In this document: piece by piece, positions 26,811 to 36,300 of the stretch
Numbering within the stretch: position 1 is the stretch's first letter
Layout: each line of letters starts with the position of its first letter
Origin: Acidimicrobiia bacterium
Lineage (GTDB): Bacteria; Actinomycetota; Acidimicrobiia; Acidimicrobiales; CAIXPF01
Reading direction: 5' to 3'
Assembly (NCBI GenBank): GCA_947476745.1
Contig: CANJRG010000011.1
Coordinates: forward strand, 62,001-126,000
Length of the DNA stretch: 64,000 bases
The notes under the pieces: generated by a model
Told to the model about the DNA's origin: nothing
Seen by the model: only the letters and a program-made list of their open reading frames with translations
The model's database searches: none
Made by a program: the position numbers and the translations under genes

Positions 26811-28097
26811 ATGTCGCAGGAAACCCGCCCGGCGCCACCGCCTGAACCGTTGACGTCTGCCGAGTCGCCGGCGCCGGCCGACGCGCTCGCCCGTATCGAG
26901 GTCCTCGAGGTGTCGCTGGCCGCCTTGGCGGCTGAGTTGGCGGCGCTGCGGGCGAGCGTGGCGATGTCGGTCGCTCCGGACGGTTCATCGGTGCCTGGGT
27001 CGGCGGCGGCCGGTTCATGGGCGGCGGGGTCATCGCGCCAGGCCGGGGGCGGAGCCGAGCTGACCGAGGGACCTCCTGTCGCGAATGTCGGCGCTGCCGG
27101 GGTGGTCAGGGATCGCGGCCCCGCGCCGGTTGATTCGGATGGCGGTTCCCTTGCCGGGCCGGAGGGGCCCCGCAGTACCCGTCGGGCCCTGATCGGCCGG
27201 GCGGGAATGGTGGCGGCCGGAACGGCGGCGGGCCTCGTCGTGGTCGGCGCAGCGGCGACCCCTGCGGCGGCGTTGCCGGGATCACCGACCGTGAACGCCG
27301 ACCCCAAGTGGACCCGCTACAGCGGGGCGACGGCCGGCCCGGCGTTCCTGTTCGAGGCGGGAACGGAGACCGCCGCCGGCGCCAACCCCGGCGAGAAGGC
27401 GGCGCTGGCCGGATCGGCCACGGGAGGCGCGTCGTTCCTGCCGACGACGGGCGTGCTCGGGTACAGCTCGGTGGCCGGCGGTATCGGGGTCGAGGCCCGC
27501 GCCGACTCGGGTGACGGTGCGGCCTTGGCCGCCCAGAGCCTGGCCGGTCCGACGTTGCGGCTGCGCGCCGGGGGCTCGGCCCCGGCGGTGATGCCCCCGA
27601 CCTCGGGAACCTGGGAGACCGGAGACGTCCTACGGCAGGGCGACCAACTCTGGTACTGCAAGAGCGGCGGGATCGGCGCAGCTTCACGCTGGAGCCGGCT
27701 GTCGGGCGTGGGCCTCACCATTCGTCCCAGCCCGTATCGGGCCTACGACAGCCGCCTGGGTGACTGGCCGGGTGGTCGCGACGGTCCGTTCGTCTCTGGG
27801 ACGACCCGGGTGCTGCCCCTTGTCGTGCCTGCCGGGACCATCCCCGCCGGATCGACGGGTGCGTTGCTCAACGTGACGGTCGCCGAGACGGTCGGCAGCG
27901 GCTACCTGCAGGTGTACTCGGCGTCGCTGACCTCGCCTCCCGCGACGTCGAACCTGAACTGGTACGCCAACGGCCAGACCGTGGCCAACAGCGTGACCAC
28001 CGCGGTGAGCAGCGATCGCAAGGTGCAGGTGACCGTCGGCTGCCCGGTAGGGGCCGCCACCGAGGTGGTGATCGACGTGTTCGGGTTCTACGCCTGA
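26811..28097 (+). CDS. Tat-type secreted surface protein
   Basis: A 428-residue protein. An N-terminal cytoplasmic segment of about 125 residues includes an Ala/Leu coiled region and is followed by a twin-Arg/hydrophobic export signal (STRRALIGRAGMVAAGTAAGLVVV). The exported part contains Gly/Ala-rich segments and a C-terminal domain with YRAYDSRLG, GALLNVTVAE, SGYLQVYSA, SNLNWYANGQTVANSV and VVIDVFGFYA, a beta-sandwich module frequent at the ends of actinobacterial extracellular proteins. Its ligand is unknown. ATG 26811 has GAGAGAGG 6 bases upstream. Confidence 0.7.
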   Translation: MSQETRPAPPPEPLTSAESPAPADALARIEVLEVSLAALAAELAALRASVAMSVAPDGSSVPGSAAAGSWAAGSSRQAGGGAELTEGPPVANVGAAGVVRDRGPAPVDSDGGSLAGPEGPRSTRRALIGRAGMVAAGTAAGLVVVGAAATPAAALPGSPTVNADPKWTRYSGATAGPAFLFEAGTETAAGANPGEKAALAGSATGGASFLPTTGVLGYSSVAGGIGVEARADSGDGAALAAQSLAGPTLRLRAGGSAPAVMPPTSGTWETGDVLRQGDQLWYCKSGGIGAASRWSRLSGVGLTIRPSPYRAYDSRLGDWPGGRDGPFVSGTTRVLPLVVPAGTIPAGSTGALLNVTVAETVGSGYLQVYSASLTSPPATSNLNWYANGQTVANSVTTAVSSDRKVQVTVGCPVGAATEVVIDVFGFYA

Positions 28098-28138
28098 GCC
28101 CGGCCGGTTGGTGCCACGAGCGGCGGGCTGGTCGGCAG

Positions 28139-28144
28139 TAGCGT
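28139..28144 (+). promoter_or_regulatory. Leaderless -10 box of the four-helix membrane protein
   Basis: TAGCGT lies 7 bases before GTG 28152. Confidence 0.45.
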
Positions 28145-28151
28145 GACGCCG

Positions 28152-28655
28152 GTGGCGCCGCAGCCGAACAGCCCGACACGCGGCCCGGGGTCGCGTGGGA
28201 TCGCCCGGACCGAGCGCGTGGTGTTGTTCGTGTTCGGCTGGGGAGCGGCACTGGTGGGCTTCGTCGCGCTGCTGCTGCACCGGCTGCCCAACGTGGTGCA
28301 GTTCGGGGCCGGGCTGTCCTTCCTGGCCGTCGGCGCCGGCCTGATCGGGATGGGTGTGCGGCCCGGTGACTCGGCCGACTCGGCCGACTCGGCCGACTCG
28401 GCCGATCTGAGCCCGGTCACGCTGCTGGCCATCGAACGGCTGGCGTTGGTACCCCCTGCGGTGGTGATTGCGTTGGGCTGTGGGGTCGTGCTCTTCGACG
28501 GCGGCGTCGGTTGGGTGGCGAAGCTGCTCGTGGTGACCGGCGGGCTGGTGCTGGCCGGCGTGCTGTGGGCCCTCATCGTCGGCAGCCGGCTGCCCGATGC
28601 CACCGCCCACCCGCCCACCCCCGATCGCCGGTTGCCCGACGACGACGGCTTCTGA
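28152..28655 (+). CDS. Four-helix membrane protein of unknown function
   Basis: A 167-residue protein with four hydrophobic segments (for example VVLFVFGWGAALVGFVALLL and LLVVTGGLVLAGVLWALIV), the second and third separated by an acidic (Asp-Ser-Ala)4 loop encoded by a 9-base tandem repeat. No family recognised. GTG 28152 follows TAGCGT by 7 bases. The C-terminal tail is acidic and Pro-rich. Confidence 0.6.
   Translation: MAPQPNSPTRGPGSRGIARTERVVLFVFGWGAALVGFVALLLHRLPNVVQFGAGLSFLAVGAGLIGMGVRPGDSADSADSADSADLSPVTLLAIERLALVPPAVVIALGCGVVLFDGGVGWVAKLLVVTGGLVLAGVLWALIVGSRLPDATAHPPTPDRRLPDDDGF
28368..28403. repeat. 9-base tandem repeat GACTCGGCC, 4 copies
   Basis: Four perfect copies encode (Asp-Ser-Ala)4 in a loop of the membrane protein. 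Confidence 0.9.
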
Positions 28656-28754
28656 CGGTGTCGGCCCCGGCCGGGCCGACCCGATGGCGAGAACGCCGAC
28701 GGCCGCCCGCCCCCGGGCCCTGGGGCACCGGATACGGGCGGCCGTCGGAACCGA

Positions 28755-30383
28755 TCAGAGAACGGGGCGCTCCACGTAGCGACCGAAGACATCGGCGAGG
28801 GCGTTCATGATCTCGCCCTCGGTCGCATAGGTGTTCACCGCGTCGATCAACGTCGGCATCAGGTTGCGCTCGCTGTCCGCAGCCGCCACCTTGAGCTCGT
28901 CGAGGGCCTGGCGAACGGCCTCGGCATTGCGGTCTGCCTTCACCGCCTGCAGGCGCTTGACCTGCGTCATCTCCTGCTCGTTGGTGATCTGCAGTAGGTC
29001 GGGCTGGGCCTCGGAGCTGCCCTCGGTGAAGGCGTTGACCCCGACGACGATCCGCTCGCCCTTGTTGACCAGCTTCTCGAACTGGTAGGAGGCGTCGGCG
29101 ATCTCGCCCTGGTAGTAACCGTTGTCGATGCCGAGGTAAGCCCCTTCGAGCATCGAGCCGTTGCCGAACTCGTCGATCTTGGCGAAGATCTCCTCGGCCT
29201 GCCGTTCGATCTCGTCGGTCAGGGCCTCGACGTACCAGGAACCGCCGAGCGGGTCGGCCACGTTGGTCACCCCCGTCTCGTAGGCCAGTACCTGCTGGGT
29301 GCGCAGCGCGATCCGGGCGGACTTCTCGGTGGGCAGGGCGAGCGCCTCGTCAAAGGAGTTCGTGTGCAGCGACTGGGTGCCACCGAGCACGCCGGCGAGC
29401 GCTTCGATGGCGGTGCGGGCGATGTTGATCTCAGGCTGCTGGGCGGTCAGCGAGACGCCGGCGGTCTGGGTGTGGAACCGGACCATCATCGACTTCTCGC
29501 TGGTGGCGCCGTAACGCTCCTTCATCCAGCGGGCCCAGATGCGCCGGGCGGCACGGTACTTGGCGATCTCCTCGAAGAAATCGATGTGGGCGTTGAAGAA
29601 GAAGCTCAGCCGCGGGGCGAACTCGTCCACGGCCAGCCCGGCTGCCTGGGCCAGCTCGACATAGGCGAACCCGTTGCCCAGGGTGAAGGCCAGCTCCTGC
29701 GCCGCCGTCGAACCGGCCTCACGGATGTGGTAACCCGAGATCGACACCGAGTTCCACCGGGGCATCTCGGCGGCGGTGAAGGTGATGGTGTCGCGCACCA
29801 GTCGCATCGACGGCCGTGGCGGGAACACGAACTCCTTCTGGGCCTGGTACTCCTTGAGGATGTCGTTCTGGAGCGTCCCGCCAAGCTTGGCCCGACCGAT
29901 ACCGCGCTTCTCGGCGGCGGCGATGTACATGGCGAAGATGGCCGCGGCCGGCGAGTTGATGGTCATCGAGGTGGTGTAGGTGCCCACGTCGATCCCCGCG
30001 TAGAGGTCCTCCATGTCGGCGAGGGTGTCCACGGCGACCCCGCAGCGGCCGACCTCGCCCTCGGCGTGGTGGTCGTCGGAGTCACGGCCCATGAGCGTGG
30101 GCAGGTCGAACGCGGTGGACAGGCCGTCGCCGCCGGCGGCGAGGATGGCCTTGAACCGCTCGTTGGTGTCCGTCGGTGTGCCGAACCCGGCGAACATGCG
30201 CATTGTCCACAGCCGGGACCGGTACATCGAGGCGTGCACGCCGCGGGTGTAGGGGTAGTCACCGGGGTGCAGCCCGTCGCTGGGCCCGTACACCGCGTCG
30301 AGCGGGATCCCCGACATCGTCTCGAAGCGGACGTCGCGCTTCGGTGCCTGCTCGAACGCCTCTTGCCACTGGTCTCGGCTCAT
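28755..30383 (-). CDS. Coenzyme-B12-dependent acyl-CoA mutase, large subunit, isobutyryl-CoA-mutase-like
   Basis: A 542-residue TIM-barrel mutase subunit without the C-terminal B12-binding domain, so it needs a separate small subunit, not seen here. Conserved features include [36 protein letters not shown], the catalytic [11 protein letters not shown] (His219) and [13 protein letters not shown]. The two substrate-selecting positions read Phe64 (RMFAGF) and Gln182 (AQKEF). In methylmalonyl-CoA mutase these are Tyr and Arg; in isobutyryl-CoA mutase they are Phe and Gln, so this is more likely an IcmA-type enzyme interconverting isobutyryl- and butyryl-CoA. ATG 30383 lies 6 bases after TAAACT. 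Confidence 0.85.
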   Translation of the reverse strand: MSRDQWQEAFEQAPKRDVRFETMSGIPLDAVYGPSDGLHPGDYPYTRGVHASMYRSRLWTMRMFAGFGTPTDTNERFKAILAAGGDGLSTAFDLPTLMGRDSDDHHAEGEVGRCGVAVDTLADMEDLYAGIDVGTYTTSMTINSPAAAIFAMYIAAAEKRGIGRAKLGGTLQNDILKEYQAQKEFVFPPRPSMRLVRDTITFTAAEMPRWNSVSISGYHIREAGSTAAQELAFTLGNGFAYVELAQAAGLAVDEFAPRLSFFFNAHIDFFEEIAKYRAARRIWARWMKERYGATSEKSMMVRFHTQTAGVSLTAQQPEINIARTAIEALAGVLGGTQSLHTNSFDEALALPTEKSARIALRTQQVLAYETGVTNVADPLGGSWYVEALTDEIERQAEEIFAKIDEFGNGSMLEGAYLGIDNGYYQGEIADASYQFEKLVNKGERIVVGVNAFTEGSSEAQPDLLQITNEQEMTQVKRLQAVKADRNAEAVRQALDELKVAAADSERNLMPTLIDAVNTYATEGEIMNALADVFGRYVERPVL

Positions 30384-30389
30384 GCCCGA

Positions 30390-30395
30390 AGTTTA
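30390..30395 (-). promoter_or_regulatory. Leaderless -10 box of the mutase gene
   Basis: Reads TAAACT on the reverse strand, 6 bases before ATG 30383. Confidence 0.5.
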
Positions 30396-30530
30396 CGTCC
30401 GAGGACCGTCGGAGGGGAACGGCAACGCTGCGGGCCGCGTCGATCGGTCCAACGTGGCACGATGCGAGGCGCATCCGGCCGGTCGGGCCGGGACGACGAG
30501 CCGGGCGACCGGCTGGGGGAGCAGCAGATC

Positions 30531-31562
30531 GTGAGACTCGCATCGGGAGCCGGGTACTGGGGCTCGGGACCGCCGGCGAACGCCGTGGAAGACCTGCTCG
30601 AGGCTGAACGGCTGGGCTACGACAGCTTCTGGACCGCCGAGGCGTACGGGTCGGACGCGCTGACCCCACTGGCCTGGTGGGGGTCGCGGACCGAGCGGAT
30701 CAAGCTCGGGACCTCGATCGTGCAGCTGTCGGCCCGCACCCCGGCGGCCACGGCTATGGCCGCGATCACCATGGATCACCTCAGCGACGGCCGGTTCATC
30801 CTGGGCCTGGGCGTGTCCGGTCCGCAGGTGGTCGAGGGCTGGTACGGCGAGCCGTACGCCCGGCCGCTGGCCCGTACCCGTGAGTACATCGAGATCGTGC
30901 GCACGATCGTTGCGCGCCGCGAGCCGGTGGAGTTCCACGGGCAGTTCTACGACCTGCCCCGCAAGGACGGGACGGGCCTGGGCAAGCCGCTCAAGTCCAC
31001 GGTGCACCCGCGCCGCCGTGATCTGCCGATCTACCTCGCCGCCGAGGGGCCGAAGAACGTGGCGCTGGCCGCGGAGATCTCCGACGGCTGGTTGCCGCTG
31101 TTCTTCTCGCCCCGGCCCGAGGTCAACCGGTTCTACGCCGACGCGCTGGCGGCGGGGTTCGCCCGCCGCCCGGTGCCCGGTCCGGTCGAGGACTTCGAGG
31201 TGGTCTGCCCGATCAGCGTCGTGCTCGACGATGACGTGGCCCGCGCTGCAGACAAGGTGCGTCCGAACCTGGCGCTGTACATCGGCGGGATGGGTGCTCG
31301 CGGCGCGAACTTCCACTACGAGACCTTCGTGCGGATGGGGTTCGAGGCGAACTGCGCCCAGATCCAGGACCTGTACCTGGCCGGCCGGAAGGACGAGGCC
31401 GCTGCGGCGGTCACCACCGAGATGGTCGAAGCCGTCGCCCTGGTCGGTCCGCGGGACAAGATCCGCGACGAACTGGCGGCTTGGGACGAGTCGGTGGTGA
31501 CCACCCTGCTGGTGTCGGGCGGCCCCCGGGTACTGCGTCTGATGGCCGAACTGTGCGCGTGA
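30531..31562 (+). CDS. LLM-class, probably F420-dependent oxidoreductase
   Basis: A 343-residue luciferase-like TIM-barrel protein. Typical elements: RLASGAGYWGSG at the N-terminus, GYDSFWTAEAYGSDALTPL, IKLGTSIVQLSARTPAATAM, GRFILGLGVSGPQVVEGWYG and a final VSGGPRVLRLM. These are shared with F420-dependent LLM enzymes of mycobacteria. Substrate unknown. GTG 30531 has GGGGGAG about 9 bases upstream. It is divergent from the mutase gene and precedes the thiolase-like gene, from which it is separated by a tandem repeat. Confidence 0.85.
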   Translation: MRLASGAGYWGSGPPANAVEDLLEAERLGYDSFWTAEAYGSDALTPLAWWGSRTERIKLGTSIVQLSARTPAATAMAAITMDHLSDGRFILGLGVSGPQVVEGWYGEPYARPLARTREYIEIVRTIVARREPVEFHGQFYDLPRKDGTGLGKPLKSTVHPRRRDLPIYLAAEGPKNVALAAEISDGWLPLFFSPRPEVNRFYADALAAGFARRPVPGPVEDFEVVCPISVVLDDDVARAADKVRPNLALYIGGMGARGANFHYETFVRMGFEANCAQIQDLYLAGRKDEAAAAVTTEMVEAVALVGPRDKIRDELAAWDESVVTTLLVSGGPRVLRLMAELCA

Positions 31563-31580
31563 CGCGAGCCGGTAAGCCGA

Positions 31581-31625
31581 GAACCAACACGCCAAGAACC
31601 AACACGCCAAGAACCAACGTGACGA
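31581..31625. repeat. 15-base tandem repeat, 3 copies, before the thiolase-like gene
   Basis: Unit GAACCAACACGCCAA twice perfectly, then a diverged third copy, ending just before the ribosome binding site of the next gene. Confidence 0.85.
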
Positions 31626-31638
31626 AATGAGGACAACG

Positions 31639-33105
31639 ATGAACCCGCGCACCGTGGTGCTGGTCGGAATAGGCCAGTTCATGCAGAAGACGGCCGATGC
31701 CGCCGTCGCCCTGGAACCGGTGGCCATGATGGTGGAGGCGGTGCAACGCGCGGCCGACGACGCCGGCACCCGGGAACTGCTGCGCCAGGTCGACTCGGTG
31801 CGGGTGGTGCGCGGTGCGTGGCCCTACCGCGACCCGGCCCGCATCGTGGCCGACCGGATCGGCTCGTCGGCCCGCCAGACCCTGCTCAGCTTCGACGGGG
31901 GCAACACCCCGCAGTCGCTGGTCAACCAGTCGTCGCTGGACATCGAAGCCGGCCGGCTCGACGTGGTGGTGCTCGTCGGCGCCGAGGGGATCTACAGCCG
32001 GCGCCGGGCCAAGCGGGCCGGTGCGGTCATCCCGTACACCAGCGATGGCGACGCCGCGCCGGCGGAGACCATCGGGGCCGACGTCACCATGAGCTCGCCG
32101 CTGGAGATGGAGCGCGGGTTCGAGGCGCCGATCAACGTCTATCCGATGTTCGAGACCGCCATCCGCCACCACCGTGGCGAGAGCGTCGCGGGTCATCTCG
32201 CCCGGGTTTCGGCGCTGTGGTCACGGTTCAACGCAGTGGCGGTGGACAACCCTTATGCCTGGATCCGCCGGCCGATGACCGCCGAGCAGATCGCCGACCC
32301 GAGCGCCGACAACCGCCTGGTCGGCTACCCCTATACGAAGTCGATGAACAGCAATTGGGACCTCGATCAGGCTGCGGCAGTGATCCTGTGCTCAGTCGAG
32401 AAGGCCCAGGCGCTGGGGATCAGCCGCGACCGCTGGGTGTTCCCGTGGTCGGGGACCGATGCCCACGACACCTACCTGATCTCCAAACGGGACAACTACT
32501 ACTCCTCGCCGGCCATCCGCACCGCCGGTGCCCGCTGCCTCTCGCTGGCCGGGGTCTCGGTGGACGAGTTGGCCCACGTCGATCTGTACTCGTGCTTCCC
32601 CTCCGCGGTGCAGATCGCCGCGTCGGAACTCGGGCTGTCCGAGGAACGCCAGCTGACCGTGACTGGTGGCCTGCCCTTCGCCGGCGGGCCGCTGAACAAC
32701 TACGTGATGCACTCGATCGCCTCCATGGCGCAGGTGCTGCGTGAGCACCCGGGCGAGCTGGGCCTGTGCAGCGCCAACGGTGGCTACGTGACCAAGCACG
32801 CCATGGGCCTCTACAGCACGGAGCCGCCGGCCGGCGGGTTCCGTCACGAGGACGTCCAGGCCGAGGTCGACCGGGCGCCGACCCGCGAGGTGACCGGCGA
32901 GCACGTGGGGCCGGCGACCATCGAGGGCTACACGGTCATGCACGACCACAACGGCCCGAACGTGGCCCTGATTGCTGCGCTGACCCCGCAGGGGGTACGG
33001 ACCTTCGCCCGCAGCACCGACCCCGCGACCATGGCCACCCTGGTGGCCGAGGAGGCGGTCGGTCGCCCGATCGTGGTCGACCGGGCAACCGCCGAGCTGG
33101 TCTGA
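31639..33105 (+). CDS. Thiolase-like protein, TLP1 type
   Basis: A 488-residue member of the thiolase superfamily often annotated acetyl-CoA acetyltransferase. The N-terminal thiolase half begins VVLVGIGQFMQ, but the usual nucleophilic Cys region reads FDGGNTPQSLVNQ with no Cys, and the GHP loop is GGPLNNYVMHS; a partial LCSANGGYV replaces the CxGGG motif. The extra C-terminal beta domain (from about residue 400, TIEGYTVMHDHNGPNVALIAAL) matches the mycobacterial thiolase-like protein type 1. Biochemical role unclear; classic thiolysis is unlikely. ATG 31639 is preceded at 6 bases by GAGG. Confidence 0.75.
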   Translation: MNPRTVVLVGIGQFMQKTADAAVALEPVAMMVEAVQRAADDAGTRELLRQVDSVRVVRGAWPYRDPARIVADRIGSSARQTLLSFDGGNTPQSLVNQSSLDIEAGRLDVVVLVGAEGIYSRRRAKRAGAVIPYTSDGDAAPAETIGADVTMSSPLEMERGFEAPINVYPMFETAIRHHRGESVAGHLARVSALWSRFNAVAVDNPYAWIRRPMTAEQIADPSADNRLVGYPYTKSMNSNWDLDQAAAVILCSVEKAQALGISRDRWVFPWSGTDAHDTYLISKRDNYYSSPAIRTAGARCLSLAGVSVDELAHVDLYSCFPSAVQIAASELGLSEERQLTVTGGLPFAGGPLNNYVMHSIASMAQVLREHPGELGLCSANGGYVTKHAMGLYSTEPPAGGFRHEDVQAEVDRAPTREVTGEHVGPATIEGYTVMHDHNGPNVALIAALTPQGVRTFARSTDPATMATLVAEEAVGRPIVVDRATAELV

Positions 33106-33110
33106 CGCCA

Positions 33111-33159
33111 CGGCCGGCTACACGGTGACGACCTCGGATCGTCACCGTGTAGCCGGCCG
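33111..33159 (+). terminator. Perfect 21-bp inverted repeat after the thiolase-like gene
   Basis: Arms at 33111-33131 and 33139-33159 are exact reverse complements (CGGCCGGCTACACGGTGACG plus A) around a 7-base loop, starting 6 bases after the stop. There is no U tract. Confidence 0.75.
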
Positions 33160-33256
33160 ATGCCGGCCAGGTACCGGCCACGCCTGACCAGCACCGGTCA
33201 GACGAAGGTTCGATGACGAAACCGGCGAGACGACGAGCGGCGCCGGCCGCTCGTCG

Positions 33257-33262
33257 TAAGCT
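33257..33262 (+). promoter_or_regulatory. Putative -10 box of the PKD-protein gene
   Basis: TAAGCT, which would give a leader of about 105 bases before the TTG start at 33375. Confidence 0.35.
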
Positions 33263-33374
33263 CGAGGCGATCGGTCGGGTCGACGTGGTCGGCCCGGTCG
33301 CAGGGTCGGGTACGCCTGGCCGGGCACGGGACGGCGGGTCCCGGGGCGATCGACGGTGTCAGGGAGGTGGGCGG

Positions 33375-36300
33375 TTGCCATCCCGGAGGATCACGCGGAC
33401 GTGGTTGCAGCGCGTCCTGCTGGCGCTGTTGGTGGGCTCGGTGTTGGCCTTCGGGCTCCGCGCCGCCGGTACGGTTGCCAACAAGGTGGTGACCGCTCGT
33501 GGCTCGGTGTGGCTGATCGATCCGCCATCGGGGACGGTGGTGCAGGCGAACGCCGTCGCCCGGGACGTGACGGTGGCGGTCCGGGTGGCCGAGCCCCGCC
33601 AGCAGCTCTCGGTGACCCAGACCGGCAGCAACGCCGTGGTGCTGAACCGTTCGACCGGTGCCGTGGGCCTGCTCGACGGTGCCACCTTCGACTACCACGC
33701 CCGCAGCGGGTTGACCGGGCCCGGCTCCGACCTGTCGCTGGTCGGCAACGAGACCGCGACCTTCGCGCTCGACACGTCCGAGGGCCGCCTGATCGCGCTG
33801 GACCCGACGACTCTGGCCATCCGCTTCCAGACCACCGTCAGCGCTCAGCAGGCGACGCCGGCGGTGGTGGACCGTGACGGTCGCCTGTGGGCGTACGACG
33901 GGCGCCTGGGCGAGCTGATCCGTCTCGACAGCCGGTCGGGGGAGGTCCTGCGCCGCGTCGTCGCCGATCCCGGCTCGACCGCCGGGCTCGCACTCGTGGC
34001 GGACCGTCCGGTGCTCGTCGACGGGAGGGTCGGGGCGGTGGTGCGTCTCGGCGAGGACGGGCAACCCGGGCAACGGCTGTGCCGCCAGAACCGGGAGCTG
34101 CCCGGCCGGCTCCTGATGGCGGGAACCGATCCGGCCGGCCACGATCAGCTGGCCTACGCGTTGGCGGCGGACACCGGCGAACTGCTCACCATTGATCTCG
34201 GGCGCAAGAGCTGTGCACGGCTGTCGCTGAGTGAGGACCGTGGCGCGGCCGCCGACGGCTTCGGCGACCCGGTGGCCAGTGGAGGCCGGCTCTTCGTGCC
34301 GGTCTTCAGCCGATCGCAGGTCCTCATCGTGAACGGTGCCGACAACCGCATCGAGCGGACGGTCGACCTTCGCTTCGCCGTGCCCGCCGGCAATCGGTTC
34401 GAGCTGTTCGTGGCCAACGGGAACCTGTGGTTCAACGACCTCCAGGGCGCCCGGGCGGGGGTCCTGTCGGACGCGGGCGCGATCCTGGTGGTGGACAAGC
34501 AGCAGCTGAACTCGGTGTCGGGTCGACTGCCCGGCAGCGGGGCCGGCGGCACGGAGGGCGGTAGCGGGTCGGCGTCGTTCGGGGCCGTCGACCCTCCCGG
34601 TCCGATGGCGGCGCCCGCGGCGCCCGATCCGAAACCCGTGCTCACGCCGTCGAGGTTGCCGTCGCAGAACGATCCGCTGGCGGCCAACTTTTCGTACTCG
34701 CCTCCCGGCGATCCCACGACGGTGACCGTGCTGAACTTCGTCGACACCTCGACCGGTTCGGTCGAGCGTCGGGAGTGGACCTTCGTCTCGCCTGACGGTG
34801 AGGTGACCACGACCGGCGGTCGTGTCGTGGCCCGGACCCTGCCCGTGGTCGGTCGGTGGATCGTCACGCTCACGGCCTTCGGCGCCGGGGCGAGTAGTGA
34901 CACCACGGTGCCGGTGACGCTGCTGGTGCGCGACCCGGCGCAGGCGCTGCCGCCGCAGGCCAACTTCAGCTGGGATCCGGCCACCCCGGTCAAGGGTGAG
35001 CCGGTGCAGTTCGCCGATCGCAGCACAACCGGCCGCAACTCGCCCATCTCGGCGTGGCTGTGGGAGTTCGGCGATGGGACGGTGTCGACCATGCCGACGC
35101 CGACGCCGCACGAGTACGCCACCCCTGGGACCTATGTGGTGCGCCTCACGGTGCGAAACGGGGTCGGGGCGCACTCCACCGAGGCCACGCTGCGGGTCGC
35201 CGAACCACCGGCCGAGTTGCAGCCTGCGTTCATCTGGGCGGTCGCAGGGGTGGAGGAAGCTCCCATAGCGGTCGGCGCTGTCGTCTCCTTCGTGGATCGC
35301 ACCGGCGGCGGGCCGACGTCGTGGTCCTGGGACTTCGGCGACGGAGCGGTGGGCGCCACGCCATCGGTCACCCACGTGTTCCGTTCGGCCGGTGCGGTCG
35401 TGGTCCGGCTGACCGTGGGAAACGGCGCCAGTTCGGTGACGCTGACGCGCAGCGTGACCGTCGCACCGCCCACCACGCCGCCGCGGGCACTCGTCGCCGA
35501 ACCGGGCGACGGCGCTTCGGTGGAGGCGAACCGACCGGTTGGCTTCGTCAGCGGCACCGTCGGCAGCCAGACGTCGCTGACATGGAACTTCGGTGACGGT
35601 TCGCCGGCGGAGGAGGGTGCCGTGGTCCGTCACACCTTCACCGCGCCCGGCACCTATGCGGTGCGGCTTACCGCGGCCAACGCGGTCGGCTCGACCACCG
35701 ACGCCGTGACCGTCGTCGTGACCACCGAGCCCCCGACCCCGCCCCTGCTGCCGGGCTTGCGCCCTTCGGTCGGGGCAAGCCCCATCGACCCCGCTGTCGT
35801 GGGGGAGCCCGTGCGCTTTCTCAACACCTCGATCGGGACGGGGACCTTCGTCTGGACCTTCGGTGACGGGGGCGCCTCGTCGGAGCGCGAACCCGGTTAC
35901 GTCTACCGCAGGGCGGGGGTGTTCCCGGTCACCCTGACGATGTCCGACGGCGTGCGCAGCGCGACCACTGTCGGCGAGGTGTACGTCGGCCCCCCGCCGG
36001 TCGAGGCCATCGCGGCGTTCGGCTTCAGCCCGGTGAACCCCGTCGTCGGTCAGGCGGTCCAGTTCGTCGACCGGACCAGCGGCACGCCCATCGGGTGGAC
36101 GTGGGACTTCGGCGACGGGTCGCCCCCCTTCGCCGGTCAGAACCCGCCGGCCAGGGCGTACGACCAGCCCGGCCGTTACGACGTCACCCTGACGGCGACT
36201 GATCGCGAGGGCCGGCAGTCGATCGCCGTCGAGACGGTGGTGGTCGAGATCGTCTTGCGGGCCGCGCCGGCCGCCTCGTTCACGGTGAGCGCCCGGGATC

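Noticed and set aside
33198-35633. Reverse-strand frame opposite the PKD protein
   Set aside because: Low-complexity basic translation; the PKD motifs on the forward strand are unambiguous.
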